Source: Mesorhizobium sp. CA14 (lineage in GTDB: Bacteria > Pseudomonadota > Alphaproteobacteria > Rhizobiales > Rhizobiaceae). From it: a DNA stretch of 64,000 nucleotides. The translations under genes were made by a program, and so were the position numbers. Below the pieces are notes generated by a model that was not told the origin of the DNA, made no database searches, and saw only the letters and a list, made by a program, of their open reading frames with translations. The stretch lies in NCBI RefSeq assembly GCF_020165195.1, contig NZ_JAIUHR010000017.1:1-64000 (forward strand). The letters run 5' to 3'. Positions 9,353 to 17,661 of this stretch are shown here, piece by piece. Numbering within the stretch: position 1 is the stretch's first letter; every line of letters starts with the position of its first letter.

Positions 9353-9370
9353 TCCATTCGATGGAATGGA
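9353..9370. promoter_or_regulatory. 18-bp operator-like dyad
   Basis: TCCATTC-GATG-GAATGGA is a perfect inverted repeat with 7-bp arms in the intergenic region between the oxidoreductase gene and the LysR stub. It is probably the binding site of the lost LysR-type or another repressor. Confidence 0.5.
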
Positions 9371-9439
9371 CTATGCAGAGGCATCGAGAACCGATAAATC
9401 GGCACGCAGGCAGAACAGTCGAAACGATTGGTTTTGAAT

Positions 9440-9559
9440 ATGGACCGCCTCGAAAGCATGGACGTGTTCGTCAAGGCTGTCGATCTCGGCTCATTCGCGG
9501 CCGCCGCGGCGGCGCTCGACCTCTATGCGGCTGGAAGTCTCACGCCTTTCACACTGTAG
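9440..9559 (+). pseudogene. 5' stub of a LysR-family regulator gene
   Basis: From ATG 9440 the frame reads MDRLESMDVFVKAVDLGSFA, AAAAALDL, the start of a LysR helix-turn-helix. It then diverges into unrelated residues and stops after 39 codons at 9557-9559. The recognition helix and the whole effector domain (about 260 residues) are gone. The similarity breakpoint near 9522 abuts an unrelated minus-strand gene, indicating a deletion or rearrangement joint. Confidence 0.75.
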
Positions 9560-9896
9560 AGCGCAGAAGAGCCTGCATGTGTTCTGGCAGGTCGAGCTCG
9601 CCGCGCGCCTCGACCTTCAGAAGATATCGGGCCTTGGCCAGGCGGTCGCCTTCCTTGACCGCCCGATAGGCGCAGATGGCCAGCAGCGCCCTCTCCTCCG
9701 CTCGGCCGGCCTCGATGTGGTCACGGCCGCGCCTTTTGTGGATGGCCTTGCCGAACGCTGCATAGGTTGCCTTGTGCGCCTCAATCAGGGCGACCAGGTC
9801 CTCGGATGGTTGCTGGTTACGCTTTAGCGCCTTCGTGCTGTGACCGTTTGCTGCGACGGTCGAGGCGACGACCGCGCAGCCGGAGTGAAAGAGCAA
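9549..9896 (-). CDS. Hypothetical protein
   Basis: A 115-residue frame from TTG 9896, function not recognised. The start region reads LLFHSGCAVVASTVAANG and looks like an exported-protein leader. In-frame codons just upstream add ISRRA, giving a twin-arginine-like SRRALLF pattern, but no ATG/GTG/TTG precedes them before the TGA stop, although an AGAGGAGAG ribosome-like site is there. The remainder (about residues 25-115) is helical and charged, with repeated Ala/Arg/Glu (LVALIEAHKATYAAF, ICAYRAVKEGDRLAKA). It overlaps the LysR stub, marking a recombination joint. Bases 9897-10163 contain no supported gene. Confidence 0.5.
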   Translation of the reverse strand: MLFHSGCAVVASTVAANGHSTKALKRNQQPSEDLVALIEAHKATYAAFGKAIHKRRGRDHIEAGRAEERALLAICAYRAVKEGDRLAKARYLLKVEARGELDLPEHMQALLRSTV

Positions 9897-10163
9897 GGCG
9901 CGGCGGCTGATCCTGGGCGTGGCGAACTCTCCTCTTCATCTCACGGCAGGCCCGAGCGGATGCCGTGAACATCACCAGCACCGTAACACAATGGTTCGCG
10001 CATTCATGTCAGGATGGATAGCGAGGAAATGCGCTTGAGGTTCGAGCGCGCGGAATTCGAGCAGACGACCGCCGACCGGGACCGCAGCCGGTGAAGGGGT
10101 CAACATCCAAATGCAGACCGAGCGCATCGCCGGTCTGATCGGTGGATTCCCGACGCAGATAAG

Positions 10164-10290
10164 AAAAAGGCCGGGCGCGAAAGCGGCCCGGCCAAAGTAT
10201 GAAGGTCATAACCTTCAGAGGGGAACATCGCCCGGCGCAATGGGAGGAAAACACCGAGCGATGCTCCTTATTTGGGGCCTGAACGGCGTA
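10164..10290 (-). ncRNA. Probable AbcR/alpha-r15-type trans-acting sRNA
   Basis: On the minus strand there are three hairpins in order: GAGC-ATC-GCTC, GAAGGT-TATG-ACCTTC (10201-10216, perfect), and GGCCGGG...CCCGGCC (10169-10193) followed by TTTTT, a classic intrinsic terminator. Between the first two lies an unpaired TTTTCCTCCCATT stretch (about 10241-10253) complementary to Shine-Dalgarno sequences. This architecture matches the alpha-r15 (AbcR) family of Rhizobiales, Hfq-dependent RNAs that silence ABC-transporter mRNAs. The family call is from memory of the family and unverified; the 5' end is estimated. The neighbouring oxygenase gene is also on the minus strand, but 69 bp of AT-rich promoter-like DNA (TTGGAA box) separate them. 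Confidence 0.62.
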
Positions 10291-10358
10291 TTTTCCACGA
10301 ACAGAATTCCAAAAAAGAGCGAAATCGCGAAAAAATCTCGCTCAATCATCAGGAATCG

Positions 10359-11377
10359 TCAGTCGGCGACCGATGCTTTTTCCAGAAGATCGGCATAGTG
10401 ACGCCGCGCCACGTCGGGATGCGACCTCAGCCGGCTTTTCAGCACGTTGGTCCCGACATTGCGGAAGAGCGGATTGTCGGGGTCGCTGGCCGGGCCGCGC
10501 GCTTCGGCCGCCAGTTCCTCGGGCAGATCGAGCAGCGGGATGGTGGCGTCAAGCCGGGCGCTGAAGAAGAACGGCACCGAAATCCGTTCGACGCCGGCCG
10601 GCGGCGTGACGACGCGATGCACGGTGGCTCTGAGATAGCCGTTCGAGGGAGCTCAAGCAGCTCTCCGATATTGACGACGAGCGTTCGCGGGATCGGGTCG
10701 ACATCCACCCAGCTGCCGTCATACTCGACCTGCAGGCCCTTGTTCTCGTCCTGCAGCAGAAGCGTGAGAAAGCCGCCATCCTTATGCGCGCCGACGCCCT
10801 GGTCGTCGCCGGTGGCATTGCGGCCGGGATAGCGCACGATCTTCATGCGGTGGTTCGGTTCGCCGCGATAGATCGGATCGAAAGCGTCCTCCGGCTGGTC
10901 GAGCGACAGCGCGAAGGCCTTGAGCAGCCGGATCGCCACATCGGTCGACTTGGCCTGCCAGGCAAGCAGCGCGGGCTTGAGATCGGGGAGCGCGGCCGGC
11001 CACTGGTTCGGGCCCTGCAGCCGCGTCCAGGCCGGCACGCCTGGCCCTTGCGGAATGGTCGCGCGTTCGACGCCGATGTCGAGCTGTTCGCGCCAGTCGG
11101 CCTTGCCCCTGGTCAGCTCGCCGCCGGCGGGCGTATAGCCGCGAAACTGCGGCGACTTCACCATTTCGATGTCGAGCTTGTCGGCCTCCGGCAAGGCAAA
11201 GAAGCGGCGCGCGGCGCCCAGCACCGCATCGATCTCCGGCTGGGTGATGCCGTGGCCGCTCAGATAGAAGAAACCGACATCGCGGGCTGCGGTGCGCAGA
11301 TCGAGCAAGAATGTCCGCAGTTCCGATGCGCCCTGCTCCAGGCGGTCGAGATCGAGCACCGGAATTATTCTTGCCAT
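10359..11377 (-). pseudogene. 2-oxoglutarate/Fe(II) dioxygenase (isopenicillin N synthase-like), frameshifted
   Basis: ATG 11375-11377 follows an AAGAGGAG ribosome site. The first frame encodes an N-terminal DIOX_N domain (MARIIPVLDLDRL, GFFYLSGHGI) and the iron motif GVGAHKDGG (His 198, Asp 200), and remains correct through VVNIGELLEL. A one-base deficit in the GGG run near 10648-10652 then shifts the frame. The proper continuation SNGYLRATVHRVV with the distal iron-ligand His and the RISVPFFF 2-oxoglutarate-binding Arg is in the neighbouring frame, ending at 10359. The full-length protein would be about 339 residues, normal for the family. This is either a recent pseudogene or a sequencing error, since the rest is intact. 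Confidence 0.82.
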
Positions 11378-11413
11378 GGACAGGCTCCTCTTGGCGGCAA
11401 CTCTTTGTTTTTT

Positions 11414-11458
11414 CGCGATTCCGGACGGAAAACCGCTGCGCACTTTCTCGGAATTGCT
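11414..11458. repeat. Short palindromic intergenic element, GCAATTCC family, copy 1
   Basis: The sequence runs from CGCGATTCCGGACGGAAAAC to CTCGGAATTGCTC, the same two-ended pattern as copies at 24591, 58115 and 60451. It resembles the RIME-type mosaic elements of rhizobia. It occupies the 11378-11603 interval upstream of the oxygenase, which shows no other feature. Confidence 0.65.
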
Positions 11459-11603
11459 CCAGCGACCCCGCGGCACGATGACATGCGCGCCATTGCGGGT
11501 GAAGAAACGCACCACCCAATCTCGCTGCAAACGAAGCAAGCCGGCGCTCAATTCCCGGCTTTTGCGGCAAATTGCGTTCGCGCCGCCATCTCGTGTCCGC
11601 GCT

Positions 11604-12260
11604 CTATCCGCGATGGTCCAGCCGAGCGACAAGGCGGTCGCCAATCCACTGGATGCCGCAGACGAGCACAATGAGCACGACGACCACGGCGACCATGACG
11701 CTGGTCTCGAAACGCTGATAGCCGTAGCGGATGGCCAGGTCGCCGAGACCGCCGGCGCCGATGGCGCCGGCCATGGCCGAAGCGCCGACAAGCGTCACGA
11801 GCGTCACCGAGAAGCCGGCGACGATGCCCGGCAGCGCCTCCGGCACCAGCACCTCGCGGATGATCGTCCAGCGGTTGCCGCCCATGGCGCGCGCCGCCTC
11901 GATCAGGCCGTGATCGACCTCGCGCAGCGACACTTCGGCCATGCGGGCGTAGTAGGGTGTGGCGGCGATCGACAATGGCACGATCGCCGCCCATGTGCCG
12001 ATCGAGGTGCCGACGATCAGGCGCGTCACCGGGATCAGCGCCACCAGCAAAATGATGAAGGGAACCGAACGAAAGCCGTTGATGATGGCGCCGAGACTGC
12101 GGTTGACCCAAAGGCTCTCGGCGATGCCGCCGCGATCGGTGGCGACCAAGGCAAGGCCGAGCGGCAGGCCGAAGACCAGAGAGATGAGACCCGACGCGCC
12201 GGTCATCAGCACGGTCTCCCAGATCGAGCGAAGCAGGAGTTCAAACAGGACCGGCGACAT
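11604..12260 (-). CDS. metI: D-methionine ABC transporter permease
   Basis: A 218-residue MetI-type permease with five predicted membrane helices (for example SGLISLVFGLPLGLAL, AGFSVTLVTLVGASAMAG) and the EAA loop EAARAMGGNRWTIIREVLVPEALP that couples to the ATPase. ATG 12258-12260 is preferred; its first 20 bases overlap the end of metN, indicating translational coupling. As last gene of metQ-metN-metI it forms the membrane channel for methionine uptake. It belongs to the methionine uptake transporter family, and the NIL domain in its partner MetN supports the substrate call. Confidence 0.92.
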   Translation of the reverse strand: MSPVLFELLLRSIWETVLMTGASGLISLVFGLPLGLALVATDRGGIAESLWVNRSLGAIINGFRSVPFIILLVALIPVTRLIVGTSIGTWAAIVPLSIAATPYYARMAEVSLREVDHGLIEAARAMGGNRWTIIREVLVPEALPGIVAGFSVTLVTLVGASAMAGAIGAGGLGDLAIRYGYQRFETSVMVAVVVVLIVLVCGIQWIGDRLVARLDHRG

Positions 12261-13332
12261 GGCCAAGCACCTCCACCCGCGCGCCGCGGTCCTTGAGGAA
12301 TGTCGTCACTTGCGCAAGATGCGCGGCTTCAGCGCCGGCAACAGCCAGGAACAGCGTGCCGACGGGCTGGCCTTGGACATGATCGACGCCGCCCTGCACC
12401 AGGCGAAACTGGCCTGGCACCGCCGCGGCAAGATCGGAAAGCAAAGCACCGCGCGCGGCCTCGCCGGCGACATCGATCCGGAGAATCGTTTCCGCGCCTA
12501 CGCCCGGAGCCAGCCGGCTGGCGATCTCGGGCGGCAATTGCGGCCGGATGCTGCCGAGCAGGCTGCGGGTGATCTCCGATTTCGGATTGGCGAAGACCTG
12601 CCAGACGGCGCCCTCCTCGACGATCCGGCCGGCATCGATCACCGCCACACGGTCGGCTATCGAACGGATCACCTCCATCTCATGCGTGATGAGCAGGATT
12701 GTAAGACCGAGCCTGGAATTGATGTCCTTAAGCAGCGCCAGGATCGAGCGCGTCGTCTCCGGATCGAGCGCCGAGGTCGCCTCGTCCGACAAGAGCAACG
12801 CCGGTCGGGCGGCAAGCGCCCGGGCGATGCCGACACGCTGCTTCTGTCCGCCCGACAGCGACGCCGGATAGGCCTTGGCCTTCTCCGACAGGCCGACGAG
12901 CTGCAGCAGTTCCGCCGCGCGCGCCATACGCTCGGCGCGCGGGCGGCCTTCGATCTTGAGCGGCAGCGCGACATTCTCCTCGACTGTCTTGGCCGACAGC
13001 AGGTTGAAGTGCTGGAACACCATGCCGATGCGGCGACGCAGCGGCTGCAGCTCGCGCTCGCCCAGACGGCCGATCTCGCGGCCCTCAATGAAGACCTCGC
13101 CGGAATCGGCCCGCTCCAGCCCGTTCAGGCAGCGGATCAGCGTCGACTTGCCGGCGCCGCTGCGGCCGATGATGCCGACGATCTCGCCCTTCTGAACAGT
13201 CAGCGAGACGCCGTCGAGCGCCGGCGTCGCCCCGAAGCGGCGCTTCAGGCCGACGAGGCGGACAACGTCTTCCCGCCCGGTCGGCTGGATGTGGATCGGA
13301 TCGGCGCGTTCGGCCGTGACATGCTGGTTCAT
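12241..13332 (-). CDS. metN: Methionine ABC transporter ATP-binding protein
   Basis: A 363-residue ATPase starting at ATG 13330-13332 (MNQHVTAERAD); a longer frame to 13419 runs into the metQ 3' end and is not used. The ABC domain shows Walker A GRSGAGKST, the signature LSGGQKQRVGIARAL, Walker B LLLSDEATSALD and the switch histidine in LLITHEMEV. After about residue 255 comes a C-terminal NIL domain (about 100 residues), the ferredoxin-like domain that binds methionine and inhibits transport when the cytosolic pool is high. It is transcribed with metQ and metI. Confidence 0.93.
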   Translation of the reverse strand: MNQHVTAERADPIHIQPTGREDVVRLVGLKRRFGATPALDGVSLTVQKGEIVGIIGRSGAGKSTLIRCLNGLERADSGEVFIEGREIGRLGERELQPLRRRIGMVFQHFNLLSAKTVEENVALPLKIEGRPRAERMARAAELLQLVGLSEKAKAYPASLSGGQKQRVGIARALAARPALLLSDEATSALDPETTRSILALLKDINSRLGLTILLITHEMEVIRSIADRVAVIDAGRIVEEGAVWQVFANPKSEITRSLLGSIRPQLPPEIASRLAPGVGAETILRIDVAGEAARGALLSDLAAAVPGQFRLVQGGVDHVQGQPVGTLFLAVAGAEAAHLAQVTTFLKDRGARVEVLGHVAGPV

Positions 13333-13366
13333 TTCTATGTCCGTTTCTGTGCCGCGCAAACGCCAC

Positions 13367-13392
13367 GGCGGCCCGCTCAGCAGCGGGCCGCC
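13367..13392 (-). promoter_or_regulatory. Intercistronic stem-loop between metQ and metN
   Basis: A perfect 11-bp stem GGCGGCCCGCT / AGCGGGCCGCC with loop CAGC lies in the 83-bp gap after metQ. It lacks a T run, so it probably protects the upstream binding-protein mRNA from 3' decay and allows more MetQ than MetN/I. Confidence 0.6.
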
Positions 13393-13415
13393 TATCTCTG
13401 CCAGCCAGGCCCCGA

Positions 13416-14258
13416 TCAATAGGCGCTGATCCCGGTGCCCTTGTAGACCTTGTCGAACTCGGCCTTGACGGTCTCGTTCTGGTAGGAGGCGACCAGCGTC
13501 TTCACCCAGGGCTCGTTCTCGCTGCCCGCCTTGACAGCGATGAAGTTGCGATAGGGATTGTCGGCCACGGGCTCCTGCGCGATGCGGTTTTCAGGGCCGA
13601 GGCCGCTCTTCAGCGCCCAGTCTGTGTTGACGACGGCGGCGTCGAGATCGTCCACCGAGCGGCCGACGATGCCGGCGTCGAGTTCCTTGATCTCGAGCTT
13701 CTTCGGGTTGTCGGCAATGTCGGCGGTTGTCGCCAGGATGCCGGTGCCATCCTTGAGCTTGATCAGGCCTTCATGTTCCAAGACATGCAGCGCGCGGCCT
13801 TCGTTGGACGGATCGTTCGGCAGGCCGATCACCGCGCCTTCCGGCAGGTCGGCGACCTTGGCATGCTTCTTCGAATAAAGCCCGATCGGCCAGACGCCGG
13901 TATAGCCGACCGGCACGATGTGGTAGCCTTGCGTCTTGATCTGGTTGTCGAGATAGGGCTTGTGCTGGAAAGCGTTGGCGTCGATCTCGCCGCGCTCCAG
14001 CGCCTCGTTCGGCTGGGTGTAATCGTTGAAGACGACGGTCTCGATGGTCAGCCCTTTCTTGGCTGCCTCGGCCGTGACGACGCGCCAAACATCCTCATCC
14101 TCGCCGCTGATGATGCCGACCTTGATCGACTTCTTGTCCTCGGCGAAGGATGGCGACGGCGCACCAAGGCCGATGACCGCCAATGTCGTGGCGAGAAATG
14201 CCGCCAATCCGGCGCGCCTGGTGATTGACATAACGAGAGACTTTGAAGCGTCGGACAT
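13416..14258 (-). CDS. metQ: Methionine ABC transporter substrate-binding protein
   Basis: A 280-residue NlpA/MetQ family periplasmic binding protein. An N-terminal signal peptide (RRAGLAAFLATTLAVIGLG, cleavage after PSFA) has no lipobox cysteine, so it should be a soluble periplasmic protein rather than a lipoprotein as in E. coli. The mature chain begins IKVGIISGEDEDVW. Characteristic segments are VFNDYTQPNEALERGEID, NAFQHKPYLDNQ, GLYSKKHAKVADLPEGA, GLPNDPSNEGRALHVLE and VVNTDWAL. It captures methionine and delivers it to MetN-MetI. The 14259-14490 upstream leader contains a CAGCATCACCAATGCTG hairpin, but no SAM riboswitch class could be recognised. Confidence 0.92.
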   Translation of the reverse strand: MSDASKSLVMSITRRAGLAAFLATTLAVIGLGAPSPSFAEDKKSIKVGIISGEDEDVWRVVTAEAAKKGLTIETVVFNDYTQPNEALERGEIDANAFQHKPYLDNQIKTQGYHIVPVGYTGVWPIGLYSKKHAKVADLPEGAVIGLPNDPSNEGRALHVLEHEGLIKLKDGTGILATTADIADNPKKLEIKELDAGIVGRSVDDLDAAVVNTDWALKSGLGPENRIAQEPVADNPYRNFIAVKAGSENEPWVKTLVASYQNETVKAEFDKVYKGTGISAY

Positions 14259-14490
14259 GATGCGTTCCTTGCAATCCTGAAATCAGTTCGGCTTGGCGGA
14301 ATGCGAAGCCTTGTTCACAGCATCACCAATGCTGCCCGGCTGGGCAAAGAAGCGCTTTTCCTCTCGGACGGGAGGCGGAAAATATTCTCTCAAAGATTTT
14401 GACACTTGGAGAACACCGGCTGCTCGCAAGCCGGCTATGATCCGGTGAAGGCCGAAGCGGTAACGCTTACGAGGCCCGCTGCGCGGCAGC

Positions 14491-15258
14491 TCAAGCGGCC
14501 ATACCCCGCAGGCGAGCCACAGTTGGCAGGCCTCTCGCTTCCTGAATGCCGAAGCCCAATCGTGCCAGGCAGGCTCGTGCGAGGGCCGCATTGCTGTCGA
14601 CGACCAGCAGCCCATTCGAATCGTTCAGGCTGGCCGCCACCACCGACAATTCGGTGCAGCCGAGAAGCGCTGCATCGGCGCCGGCCATTTGCGCGAGATG
14701 AAGCGCGCGCTCGGTCTCGGCCGCGGCTTCCGGAATCGAACCGGCCTTGACGAGCATGATCGCCCTGTCGACGCGCTCCTGAAACTCGGCGTCCTGCGGA
14801 AGGCAGAGGTCGAATCCCGCCGCCGATATCCTGTGCTGATAGAAGCCGGAGACCAGGGTGCCCCGGGTTGCGAGGTTCGCAACCCTGCCCCGGTCCAGGC
14901 TGCGGCGGATTTCCGCCACCACCGCGTCGCCGATGTGGATGATCTCGGCTGGCGAGTTCGCCGCCAGCTTGTCGTACCAATGATGTGCGGTGTTGCAGGG
15001 CATGACGATACAGTCAACACCGAGCGCGTTGAGCGTTGCGACCGCAGCTTGCAGCGGCGCAAGAGGCCCGTCATGGCCAGCCAGAATCGCTTCGGTCCTG
15101 TCGGGCAGTTGCGGCACGCTGAGGATGACGGAAGGCACATGCTCGTTGTCGCGCAGCGCCTCGGTCATCCGGGTCAGCTTGAAGTAGAAGTCGGCCGATG
15201 CAAGCGGCCCGAGACCGCCGATGATGCCAAGCCGCGGACGGATGCCGTCGTCGATCAT
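14491..15258 (-). CDS. Aspartate/glutamate racemase family protein
   Basis: A 255-residue cofactor-independent racemase of the YgeA/aspartate racemase type. It begins RLGIIGGLGPLASADFYFKL. The two catalytic cysteines are in VMPCNTAHHWYD (about residue 86) and ALLGCTELS (about residue 200), each in the conserved context, so it should be active. It is the third gene of an operon with a DAACS symporter and a periplasmic binding protein: its ATG overlaps the symporter stop by 4 bases (ATGA). That setting suggests it converts an imported acidic amino acid between D and L forms. Confidence 0.87.
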   Translation of the reverse strand: MIDDGIRPRLGIIGGLGPLASADFYFKLTRMTEALRDNEHVPSVILSVPQLPDRTEAILAGHDGPLAPLQAAVATLNALGVDCIVMPCNTAHHWYDKLAANSPAEIIHIGDAVVAEIRRSLDRGRVANLATRGTLVSGFYQHRISAAGFDLCLPQDAEFQERVDRAIMLVKAGSIPEAAAETERALHLAQMAGADAALLGCTELSVVAASLNDSNGLLVVDSNAALARACLARLGFGIQEARGLPTVARLRGMAA

Positions 15259-16619
15259 CGGGCGGGCTCGGCTTCGAGCTCTTGTGCGACGGCTTCAGCA
15301 GCCTGCGCCGCTTCCCGATGGCTGGGCGCGATCATTGCCGTGCTTGCGGCCACGGTGGAGACGCTGGACAGCGTCATCAGCGTGTCCACGGCCGCGTCCA
15401 CCGCGACGAACAGGACGAACGCCGCCTCGAAGGGAAGCTTCAGATTGCCACAGACAATGGACATCTGCGACAGGATGAGCAGGCTGCCCATGCCGCCTGT
15501 CGTCAGCGCCAGAAGCGCGGAGACGACACCGACGAGCAAGAGGTCCGGGATCGCCAGCGGATGGCCGTAGAGCTGGGCGATGAACAGGACGCCCGAGGTG
15601 TAGACCAGCGCCGGGCCGGTCCGCAGCAGCGCCGCCTGCAGCGGCACGAGCAGCTCGACGACCACCAGGTTGAACCTCAGGCGCTCTGTCAAAAGGTTGA
15701 TGACCCAAGGCAGCGAGGCGACCGTGGAGCGCGTTGTGATGGCCACCATCAGAAGCGGCTGAAGGGTCTTGATCGTGGCCCAGTAGCTTCGCCGCGAGCG
15801 TATGGCGATGACGGCAAACGCGCCGGCGAGGAATGTCACGCAGGAAAGGCCCATCACCAGCAGGTAGCCGCCCATCAGCATCAGCGGCTTGATGCCGGTA
15901 GACGCGGTCTGGTCGGCGATCAGGATGAAGGTCGCGAAGGGCAATCCCCAGACGAACCAGTTGGTCAGCACCGTACAGGCCTTGTACACCGCGTTGAGCG
16001 CCTGTGAGAGGCTGAGCGACGAGGGCTGGGGGATCTTGCCCATTGCAAGCCCGAAAAGCAGGCAGAACAACAGGACCTGGATGGTCTGGCCCGAGGCCAG
16101 CGCGTTGAAGACGTTGTTCGGCACCAGATCCAGGAAGATCGAATGTCCGCTGTTCGGATCCCCGGTCGGCGGCGGGAGCTGGAAGGGGAATGCGAGATCG
16201 GTGGAGACGCTGCCTTGCGAATTGATGAACTCGCCGAGCTCGATGCGCGACTGCGGGTTCTCGATCTGGCCGGGCTTGAGGATCAGCGAATAGGTGCCGC
16301 TGACCAGCACGGCGAGGAACGACACGACCAGTACCGCTATGCCGACTTTGCCGAGATAGCGGACCGATTTCGGGTCCTGGACCATGGCCGTGATCGAGAA
16401 GATGACGGACGAGACCAGATAGGGCAGGACGACCATCTTGAGGAAATTCAGATAGACCTGCGCGATGGGGCTGATCGCATGGGCGAAGGCCGGGTAATAG
16501 AGGCCGCACAGGATCCCGGCCAGGATCATGATGATCGTCGTCGTCGGCGAGCGCAGGATGCGCTTTGCCGCCAGGCGCCAATCGAAAGGCATGGCTGCGG
16601 CTACATCCGAGACGGCCAT
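15255..16619 (-). CDS. DAACS-family dicarboxylate/amino acid:cation symporter
   Basis: A 454-residue GltP/GltT-like secondary transporter. The family landmarks are the N-terminal NFLKMVVLPYLVSSVIFSIT, the re-entrant loop with ITTRSTVASLPWVIN (where the canonical serine-rich motif lies), and ALTTGGMGSLLILSQMSIV in the second hairpin. The substrate-site VDAAVDTLMTLSSV replaces the usual VDRFLDM-type residues, so the substrate may not be plain aspartate or glutamate. Eight membrane helices plus two hairpins are expected in the inner membrane. Its start is 2 bp after the stop of the binding-protein gene, and its 3' end overlaps the racemase. Confidence 0.88.
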   Translation of the reverse strand: MAVSDVAAAMPFDWRLAAKRILRSPTTTIIMILAGILCGLYYPAFAHAISPIAQVYLNFLKMVVLPYLVSSVIFSITAMVQDPKSVRYLGKVGIAVLVVSFLAVLVSGTYSLILKPGQIENPQSRIELGEFINSQGSVSTDLAFPFQLPPPTGDPNSGHSIFLDLVPNNVFNALASGQTIQVLLFCLLFGLAMGKIPQPSSLSLSQALNAVYKACTVLTNWFVWGLPFATFILIADQTASTGIKPLMLMGGYLLVMGLSCVTFLAGAFAVIAIRSRRSYWATIKTLQPLLMVAITTRSTVASLPWVINLLTERLRFNLVVVELLVPLQAALLRTGPALVYTSGVLFIAQLYGHPLAIPDLLLVGVVSALLALTTGGMGSLLILSQMSIVCGNLKLPFEAAFVLFVAVDAAVDTLMTLSSVSTVAASTAMIAPSHREAAQAAEAVAQELEAEPAR

Positions 16620-16621
16620 TG

Positions 16622-17464
16622 TCAGGCTTTGCTCCCCTGGCGATAACGCGCGATGATCTCGTCGGTGTTGAGGACCTGCTGGCCTCGCGCGAGATCGAGA
16701 TAGAGATCGACGAAGGCCGCCAGATGCGGGTTGGCTGGGCTGATGCCGACCGCGATCGTGTCGACCTTGTCGGTCAGCGTGATCGAGCGCGCGACCACCG
16801 TCATCGACGGATCGTCGACCATCAGCTTTTTGATCTCGAAATCGTCGCGATAGGCGAGGTCGATCGCACCGTTGCGGATCGCATCGATGACCGTGCTCCA
16901 GCCGGCGAAGCGCTGGATCGTTGCGTGCGGAAACGTGGCGGCCGCGTAGGCGGCGAAGGACGAACCTTCGATCACGCCGAGATAGCCGGAGAAATCACGG
17001 ATGATCTGTTCAGCCGGCTTGCCCTGCGTGATGCGGGCCAGGTTTACGCGGTTGGCGAGCAGGCCCTGGTGCAGCATGGCGTAGGGCCGTGAATAGAGGA
17101 TCGAGCGGCCGCGCCGGAGGGTGCGGCTGAGCTTGCCGATCGCCAGGTCCGCCTCACCGGAGGTCAGCTTTTGCACCATGGCGTCGAAGGTCACGGCGGA
17201 CCGGTCGAACAGCGGTTCGACGCCAAGCTCGGCGGCTATGCCGCGCGCAAGGTCCATATCGATGCCGTTGTCCCCCGAGCCGTCGGCCGGAAAGAACGGA
17301 TCCGACGCGAAGGCCGGCATGGCGATGCGCAGCTTGTTGTCGCTGACAATGGGTTTGGGAGCGTCTTGCGCCTGGGCCGGCGTGGCCACGGCTTGCGCCT
17401 GCGCGAGCAGCAGCCCTCCGCCTCCGGCTGCAAACAGCGTGCGACGTGTAAGCGGCATGCGCAT
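16622..17464 (-). CDS. Periplasmic amino-acid-binding protein (SBP family 3)
   Basis: A 280-residue type II binding protein with a twin-arginine leader (LTRRTLFAAGGGGLLLAQ) cleaved after PAQAQ. The mature domain follows the bacterial extracellular solute-binding family 3: LRIAMPAFASDPFFP, GIDMDLARGIAAELG, FDAMVQKLTSGEADLAIG, then YLGVIEGSSFAAYA and IRNGAIDLAYRDDFEI. Such proteins normally feed ABC permeases or sense ligands. Here the following genes, tightly spaced, are a sodium/proton symporter and a racemase, with no ABC permease or ATPase. The 17465-17661 upstream region is AT-rich and probably carries the operon promoter. Confidence 0.85.
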   Translation of the reverse strand: MRMPLTRRTLFAAGGGGLLLAQAQAVATPAQAQDAPKPIVSDNKLRIAMPAFASDPFFPADGSGDNGIDMDLARGIAAELGVEPLFDRSAVTFDAMVQKLTSGEADLAIGKLSRTLRRGRSILYSRPYAMLHQGLLANRVNLARITQGKPAEQIIRDFSGYLGVIEGSSFAAYAAATFPHATIQRFAGWSTVIDAIRNGAIDLAYRDDFEIKKLMVDDPSMTVVARSITLTDKVDTIAVGISPANPHLAAFVDLYLDLARGQQVLNTDEIIARYRQGSKA

Positions 17465-17661
17465 TTCTCTATCGTGCAGGAGAGCCGGACAACAATTCTG
17501 ACCAATACGCAGTATGCATGCCGAAGTTAAGTAAAGGTATCTTTTGTTTTGCGCCTTTTTACATTGCAGACCGCTAAAATGGCTTCATGATACATGCAGA
17601 CTTTCTAAAGTTAACGAGTCCGCAGCCAGGCGTGTCGTCGCGCGGTTCGTGCGATGGATCG

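Noticed and set aside
14259..14490. Possible SAM riboswitch upstream of metQ
   Set aside because: The leader contains a TGATTT and a TTGCA but no pairing arrangement that matches SAM-I, SAM-II, SAM-V or SAM/SAH classes; only a plain CAGCATCACCAATGCTG hairpin is clear.
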